From: Pseudomonadota bacterium
GTDB lineage: Bacteria; Pseudomonadota; Gammaproteobacteria; Burkholderiales; Rhodocyclaceae
Length of the DNA: 8,567 nucleotides
Reading direction: 5' to 3'
NCBI GenBank assembly: GCA_023459095.1
Contig: JAEWVQ010000229.1
Span: forward strand, 1-8,567
Below are positions 1 to 5,500 of the stretch, in pieces; the first letter of the stretch is position 1, and every line of letters starts with the position of its first letter. The translations under genes were made by a program, and so were the position numbers. Below the pieces are notes generated by a model that saw only the letters and a list, made by a program, of their open reading frames with translations, did not search any database and was not told the origin of the DNA.

Positions 1-157
1 CCTCGCCACCGTCTGAGCCACGGCCGTCGCCGTGACCTCGCGCCGTACCGCCCTTCGGCGGCAACCGGCCGTCCCGCGTCGCCCGCTGCCGCCCCCATCG
101 GCATGGCAGCGCCGGCGCGCACCCTCCGATTACACAGAAAGAACAAGGGATTCCTCG
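1..157. other. Leader region upstream of the zinc receptor gene; no gene supported
   Basis: This GC-rich stretch precedes the receptor start. Stop codons at 14-16 (frame 2) and 33-35 (frame 3) could each be the end of an upstream gene, but too few codons are visible to support either. The receptor's reading frame stays open upstream to a GTG at 32, but those 42 codons encode an Arg/Pro-rich stretch unlike a leader peptide. I looked for an AT-rich Zur-type palindrome of the kind expected before a zinc-uptake gene and saw none. The promoter is therefore either further upstream or unrecognisable. The only clear signal is the Shine-Dalgarno at 145-150. Confidence 0.4.
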
Positions 158-2227
158 ATGTCCACCCCGTTTCGCACCGCCCGGCGCCCGCTCGCGCTGG
201 CCTTCATCCTTGCCTTCGCTCCTGCCCTCGCCATCGCCGACGACGCCACGCTGGCCCCGGTCACGGTCTCGGCGAGCGCGCTGACCCTGGGCAGCGACGA
301 CATGAGCACGCCGGTGAGCGTGCTCGAAGGCGACGAACTGGTACGCCGCCGCGCCGCCACGCTGGGCGAAACCCTCGCCGGCGAGCCCGGCATCGCCGCC
401 AGCCATTTCGGCGCCGGCGCCAGCCGCCCGATCATCCGCGGCATGGATGGCCCGCGCGTCAAGGTGCTGGCCGACGGCGCCGAAGTCATGGATGCCTCCA
501 CAATCAGCCCCGATCACGCCGTCGCCCTCGACCCCATGCTGAGCCGCCAGATCGAAGTGCTGCGCGGCCCTTCGGCGCTCGCCTACGGCGGCGGTGCGAT
601 CGGCGGCGTGGTCAATGTGCTCGACCACCGCGTGCCGATGGCGATCCCGAAGAACGGCTTCGAAGGCAGCGTCGAACTGCAGGCCGGCACCGCCGCGCGC
701 TCGGGCGCGGGCGCCTTCGAACTCACCGCGGGCGCCGGCAATCTGGCGATCCACGCCGAAGGCCTCAAGCGCGACGCCCGCGACTACCGCGTCGGCGACG
801 GCTGGGACGGCGGCAGCCGCGTCGACGGCAGCTACAGCGCGGCGGAGAGCGGTAGCCTGGGGCTGTCCTGGGTCGGCGAGCGCGGCTACCTCGGCCTCGC
901 CTGGAGCCGCCAGCAAAACGACTACGGCCTGCCCGGCCACAGCCATGAGTACGAGGACTGCCACCCGCACGGCAGCCATCTGCACTGCGGCGGCCACGGC
1001 CATGACCATGAGCACGAGGATGACGAGCATGAGCACGACCATGCTAACGGCATCCCCTTCGTGAAGCTCGACAGCGAGCGCTGGGACCTGCGCGGCGAAC
1101 TGTTCGACCCGCTCCCCGGCTTCACCCGCCTGCGCATGCGCGCCGCGCACACCAACTATGTACACGACGAAATCGAGGACGAAGACGGTGAAGAGCACGT
1201 CACCACGCGCTTTCGCAGCCGCGCCCACGACGGTCGCGTCGAACTCGAGCACGCACCGCTCGCCGGCCTGCGCGGCGTGATCGGGCTGCAGACCTCGCGC
1301 CGCGACTTCCGCGCCGACGGCGAGGAGGCCTATGTGCCGCCGACGCTGACAACACGGCACGCCGCCTTCCTGGTCGAGGAATACACCCTCGGCGACTGGC
1401 GCCTCGAAGCCGGCCTGCGCCACGAATGGCAGGACATCGAGGTCGATTCCGCGCAGCGCGACCGCAGCCACCGCGGCAACTCGGTCTCGCTCGGCGCGGT
1501 GTGGAACTTCGCCCCGCAATACGCGTTCGGCGTTTCACTGTCGCGTGCGCAGCGCCTGCCCAGCGCCGAGGAGCTCTACGCCAAGGGCATCCACATGGCG
1601 ACCAGCACCTGGGAACGCGGCAACCCCGAGCTGAAGGCGGAAACCTCGCACAATCTCGATCTCTCGCTGCGCAAGACCGCCGGCCCCACCACGTTCACGG
1701 TGGCGGCCTTCCACAACCGCGTCGACGACTACATCCACGCCCACACCCTCGATGCCCATGAAGGCTTCCAGCTCATCGAGTACGCGCAGCGCGACGCCAC
1801 CTTCACCGGCGTCGAAGGCCGCATCCGCCAGCAGCTGACCCCGGTGTTCGGCCTCAGCCTGTTCGGCGACTACGTGCGCGCGCGCTTCGACAGCGCCGCC
1901 GGCGGCGGGCGCGACTTGCCGCGCATCCCCGCACACCGCATCGGCCTCGGCCTCGACGCGCGCTGGCAGAACTGGGCCGGCGAGGCCGAGCTGTACCGCG
2001 TCGGTCGCCAGGACCAGGTCGCCGAATTCGAGAGCGAAACCGCCGGCTACACCCTGCTCAACCTGGGCGTCAGCTACCACGGCAAGTTCCAGTCGGTGCC
2101 CTGGCTGTTCTACGTGAAGGCCAACAACCTGACCGACGAGCTGGCCTACAACCATGCCTCCTTCATCAAGCGCGCCGCCCCGCTGACCGGGCGCAGCCTG
2201 ACCATGGGGGTGAAGCTGTCGTTCTGA
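158..2227 (+). CDS. znuD: TonB-dependent outer-membrane receptor, ZnuD-type (zinc uptake)
   Basis: This 689-residue protein probably imports zinc, or a zinc-loaded ligand, across the outer membrane using TonB-ExbBD energy. The ATG at 158 is chosen because AAGGGA (145-150) sits 7 nt upstream and a clear signal peptide follows, with Arg at 6, 9 and 10, a hydrophobic core at 12-26 and likely cleavage after A27 (AIA/DD). A TonB box-like segment (LAPVTVSA, about 32-39) comes next. The plug domain (about 48-160) includes RPIIRGMDGPRVKVL and the IEVLRGPSALAYGGGAIGGVVNV region. The rest is a 22-strand-type barrel ending in a C-terminal Phe (VKLSF), the usual outer-membrane assembly signal. Residues 261-295 form a loop with 13 His, two Cys and many Asp/Glu, matching the metal-capturing loop known in neisserial ZnuD. 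A second acidic loop (HDEIEDEDGEEH) follows. The family call is firm. Zinc as substrate is inferred from the loop; nickel or cobalt remain possible. Confidence 0.88.
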   Translation: MSTPFRTARRPLALAFILAFAPALAIADDATLAPVTVSASALTLGSDDMSTPVSVLEGDELVRRRAATLGETLAGEPGIAASHFGAGASRPIIRGMDGPRVKVLADGAEVMDASTISPDHAVALDPMLSRQIEVLRGPSALAYGGGAIGGVVNVLDHRVPMAIPKNGFEGSVELQAGTAARSGAGAFELTAGAGNLAIHAEGLKRDARDYRVGDGWDGGSRVDGSYSAAESGSLGLSWVGERGYLGLAWSRQQNDYGLPGHSHEYEDCHPHGSHLHCGGHGHDHEHEDDEHEHDHANGIPFVKLDSERWDLRGELFDPLPGFTRLRMRAAHTNYVHDEIEDEDGEEHVTTRFRSRAHDGRVELEHAPLAGLRGVIGLQTSRRDFRADGEEAYVPPTLTTRHAAFLVEEYTLGDWRLEAGLRHEWQDIEVDSAQRDRSHRGNSVSLGAVWNFAPQYAFGVSLSRAQRLPSAEELYAKGIHMATSTWERGNPELKAETSHNLDLSLRKTAGPTTFTVAAFHNRVDDYIHAHTLDAHEGFQLIEYAQRDATFTGVEGRIRQQLTPVFGLSLFGDYVRARFDSAAGGGRDLPRIPAHRIGLGLDARWQNWAGEAELYRVGRQDQVAEFESETAGYTLLNLGVSYHGKFQSVPWLFYVKANNLTDELAYNHASFIKRAAPLTGRSLTMGVKLSF
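938..1042 (+). other. His/acid-rich metal-binding loop within the receptor
   Basis: These codons (residues 261-295) encode 13 histidines, two cysteines (268, 277) and about a dozen Asp/Glu, in HxH and HDHEHE patterns. The loop interrupts the barrel early after the plug, where ZnuD-family receptors carry an extracellular metal-capture loop. It reads as an in-frame low-complexity insert whose length could vary between strains. Confidence 0.75.
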
Positions 2228-2251
2228 GCCCAGGCCCATCGCAGCAACCGC

Positions 2252-2287
2252 ACACGCCCCGGCCTCGCCCCCGAGCCCGGGGCGTGT
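2252..2287 (+). terminator. Strong GC hairpin after the receptor gene, probable terminator
   Basis: ACACGCCCCGG (2252-2262) is perfectly complementary to CCGGGGCGTGT (2277-2287), giving an 11-bp stem. After one C:C mismatch the stem continues with four more pairs (CTCG 2264-2267 / CGAG 2272-2275) around a CCCC loop. It begins 24 nt after the receptor stop. Only a weak T-rich tail follows (TTCATCATT), so termination may be inefficient or the hairpin may mainly protect the mRNA 3' end. The position between a finished gene and an AT-rich promoter-like stretch favours a transcript boundary. Confidence 0.6.
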
Positions 2288-2316
2288 TCATCATTGACAA
2301 CATCCAAAACGGAAGC

Positions 2317-2338
2317 ATTTGTTCATAGCTAAACAAAT
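2317..2338. repeat. Perfect 7-bp inverted repeat, possible operator
   Basis: ATTTGTT (2317-2323) and AACAAAT (2332-2338) are exact reverse complements separated by 8 nt (CATAGCTA). The arms and spacing suit a dimeric helix-turn-helix regulator site. There is no poly-T tail to make it a terminator. I cannot assign a regulator family. Confidence 0.5.
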
Positions 2339-2375
2339 ACTTGTGCAATATCCACTCTGCAAGGAAAATCCACCC

Positions 2376-2405
2376 CTGATTTAGGTCGCCCTGATTTAAG
2401 TCGCC
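2376..2405. repeat. Tandem duplication of a 15-bp unit
   Basis: CTGATTTAGGTCGCC (2376-2390) is followed directly by CTGATTTAAGTCGCC (2391-2405), two copies with one G/A difference. Both copies end in GTCGCC, which is complementary to GGCGAC at 2421-2426. The leader RNA could therefore pair either copy with that site. It may be a duplicated binding site or a slippage product. Confidence 0.75.
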
Positions 2406-2410
2406 TTTGA

Positions 2411-2422
2411 GCCGAATACGGC
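2411..2422 (+). other. Small hairpin in the leader of the giant gene
   Basis: GCCG (2411-2414) and CGGC (2419-2422) pair around an AATA loop. The right arm overlaps GGCGAC (2421-2426), which can instead pair with GTCGCC from either copy of the upstream tandem repeat. The two pairings exclude each other. No known riboswitch consensus is recognised here. Confidence 0.3.
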
Positions 2423-2517
2423 GACGCAGGATATCGCCCGGTTTTCGACCTCGGCGCCCCCCTTTCCTGACTTCAATGATGCGGACAACGATGCCTGGCC
2501 ATCCGAAGGAAATTTCC

Positions 2518-5500
2518 ATGCGCTTCGCGATGCGCCTCCTGCTGATCTGCACGATGCTGATCGGGTGGCCCGCAGCCGCCTTCGCCGCCCAGTTCATGGT
2601 CCTGATCGACAACGACCAGAGCACCGCGACCGGTTGCCAGGTGAACCTGCCGCCCACGGTGGACGGCGTCGAATTCCGCATCATCGCCACCGTCGCCGAC
2701 GTCCCGGCCCCCACCACGGTCACCAGCGTGACCCTGGAGGAATGCCAGAGCGGCAGTTTCGGCCCGGCGGCGACGATCGGCGGCGGCCAGCCGCTCGGCA
2801 ACAACAACGGCATCGGCGCGGCCGACGTCATCGAACTCGCGGTCAGCGAGGGGCTGATCGGTTCGGCCGTGGTCAATGGCGACGCCACCCTCCATTTCGT
2901 CTCGGTGGGCAGCGGCGGCGCCGACCTCACCGTCGCCGCCCCCTTCCATTTCGTCTCCACCGCCAGCGCCGCGGCCATTCCCAGCCTGTCCGCGGGTGCG
3001 CTGATCGTGCTCGCCCTGCTCATCGCTGCGTTCGGCAGGCGCGGTGGCGGCGCCGGACGCCACCTCGGCCTCACCCTGGTCTTGCTGTGCACCAGCGGCG
3101 GCATACTGATCGCCGCCCAGTTCGTCGTCGATGGCGACGTCAGCGACTGGGCCGGCGTCGCGCCGCTGGTCTCCGACCCGGGCGGCGACGCCGCCGACAA
3201 CGGCATCGACATCGTCGCCGGCTTCGTGGCCCAGGAGGCCGGCAAGGCCTTCTTCCGCATCGACGTCCGCAATCTCGGCAGCAATGCTCCGGAAGTCACG
3301 CCGGCAAGTTACACCCTCGCCGAGAACAGTGCCGCGGGCAGCACCGTCGGCACGGTCGGCTTCATCAACCACGGCGGCGGCGCCAGCCACAGCTTTGCGA
3401 TCACCGCGGGCAATACCGGCGGCGCGTTCGCGATCGACCCCGCCAGCGGCCAGCTCACCGTGGCCAGTTCCGGCGCGCTCAATTTCGAAACCACGCCGAC
3501 GTTCGCCCTCACCGTCGAGGTGACCGACGACCATGTCCCGCCGCGCAGCGGCAGCGGACTGATCACCGTGACCCTGAGCGACGTCAACGAAGCGCCGGTG
3601 GTCACTGCGGCCAGCTTCGCGGTCGCCGAACACAGCCCGATTGGCACCGTCCTCGGCACGGTCGGCTTCAGCGACCCGGATGCCGGCCAGAGCCACAGCT
3701 TCGCAATCACCGCGGGCAACACCGGCAACGCCTTCAGCATCAACGCGGGCAGCGGACAGATCACCGTGGCCGATGCGGCACAGATCGTCGCAGGGGCCGG
3801 ATTCACCCTGACCGTCAGCGTCACCGACAACGGCAGCCCCGCGCAAAGCGGCACGGCGGCGGTCACCATCAATGTCACCGACGTCAACGACCCCCCCGTG
3901 GTCACCGACGCCAGTTTCAGCCTCGACGAACACAGCGCGGCCGGCACCGCGGTCGGCACCGTCGTCGCCAGCGATCCCGACCTGCCGGCGCAGACCCTGA
4001 GCTACGCGCTCACCGCCGGCAACGGCAGCGGCGCCTTCGCGATCGACGCCGCAGGCGCGGTCACCGTCGCCAACCCCGCCGCGCTCGACTTCGAAACCAC
4101 GCCGAGCTTCACCCTCACCGTCACCGTCACCGACAACGGCAGCCCCGCGCTGTCCGCCACCGGCACCCTGACCGTCACCCTCAACGACATCAACGACGCC
4201 CCGGTGGTGCAGGCCGCCAGCTTCGCGCTGGATGAGCGCAGCGCCAACGGCACCGCGGTCGGCACGGTGACCGCCAGCGATGCCGATCTGCCGGCGCAGA
4301 CGCTGAGCTACGCGATCACCGCCGGCAACACCGGCACCGCCTTCGCCCTCGACGCGGCCAGCGGCGCACTCACCGTGGCCAACTCGAGCGCGCTCGACCA
4401 CGCCACCCAGCCGACCTTCTCGCTCACCGTCCAGGCCACCGACAACGGCAGCCCGGCGCGCAGCGGCAGCGCCACGGTGACGGTCACGCTCAACGACATC
4501 AACGATCCGCCGGCACCGGCGGGCGGCCCGTTCGCCGTGCTTGAGAACAGTACCGCGGGTGCCATCGTCGGCACGGTGGCGGCCAACGACCCCGACAGCG
4601 GCCAGAGCCACAGCTTCGCGATCACCGGCGGCGACGGCGCGACGGCCTTCGCCATCGATCCGGCGAGCGGCCAGATCACCGTCTCCGGCAACGTGGCCCT
4701 CAACTTCGAGACCAAGAATGCCTACTCGCTGACCGTGCAGGCCACCGACAACGGCACGCCGGCGCTGTCCGCGAGCACCACGATCACTCTCAGCATCGTC
4801 GACGTGAACGAGGCCCCGTCGATCGCCGACACCGCCTTCTCGGTCGCCGAAAACAGCGCCAACGGCACCGTGGTCGGCAGCGTGCCGGTGACCGACCCCG
4901 ACGCCGGCCAGAGCCACAGCTACGCGATCCTGTCGGGCAACACCGGCGGCGCCTACGCGATCGGGGCCGGCGGCCAGATCACGGTCGCCAATGGCGGCGT
5001 GCTCGACTACGAAACCCCCGGCATGCGCACGCTGACGCTGACCATCCAGGTCACCGACAACGGCACGCCGGCGCTCACCGACACCGCCACCGTGACCGTG
5101 AGCCTGACCGACGTCAACGAAGCGCCGAGCGCGGCCGCGAGAAGTTACGACGCCCACACCAACCTGCCGATCAGCGTGCCGGCGGGCAGCGGCCTGCTCG
5201 TCGGCAGCGTCGACCCCGAAGGCGACAGCCTGAGCGTGGGCATGGTCTCCGCCAGCACCCCGGCGGGCGCCGTCATCAACGCAGCGGCCGACGGCAGCTT
5301 CACCTTCACCCCGCCGCCCGGCGTCACCGGCCCGGTCTCCTTCACCTACCAGGCGTGCGACGCCGGCGCGCTGTGCGGCAGCAACACAGTGACCGTGACC
5401 GTCGCCGGCCCGGCAGTGTGGTTCGTCGATGCCAACGCCGCCGCGGGCGGTAACGGCACGCAGAGCGCGCCGTTCAAGACGCTGGCCGCAGCGAGCAGCG

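Larger units (their letters stand above)
2288..2517 (+). promoter_or_regulatory. AT-rich intergenic promoter/leader region of the giant surface-protein gene
   Basis: About 230 nt without a supported gene. The first 110 nt are far richer in A/T than any other part of the window, as expected for a promoter. A perfect TTGACA lies at 2294-2299, but no good -10 sits 16-18 nt downstream. An alternative pair is TTGTGC (2341-2346), 17 nt, GAAAAT (2364-2369), with weak matches in both boxes. The inverted repeat (2317-2338) lies between these candidates and could be an operator. The tandem duplication (2376-2405) and a small hairpin follow in the probable 5' UTR, and the Shine-Dalgarno GAAGGA (2505-2510) closes the region. 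The promoter's existence is likely; its exact position is not determined. Confidence 0.4.

Noticed and set aside
32..157. Upstream extension of the receptor gene to a GTG at 32
   Set aside because: The extra 42 residues are Arg/Pro-rich and would bury the signal peptide. The ATG at 158 has a well-spaced Shine-Dalgarno.
1..157. Zur-box operator before the zinc receptor
   Set aside because: No AT-rich palindrome resembling a known Zur site is visible in this GC-rich stretch.
2400..2470. Possible c-di-GMP (GEMM) or other riboswitch in the leader
   Set aside because: A GACGCA-like string and small hairpins are present, but the conserved core pairing and purine motifs of GEMM-I are not. No other riboswitch consensus fits.
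2407..2517. Upstream extension of the giant gene to a TTG at 2407
   Set aside because: The extension is very basic and precedes an excellent ribosome-binding site and signal peptide at 2518. It is better read as leader DNA.
3286..5121. Tandem DNA repeats as a CRISPR-like array
   Set aside because: The 306-nt periodicity is in frame and fully explained by protein repeats. There are no short constant repeats with unique spacers.
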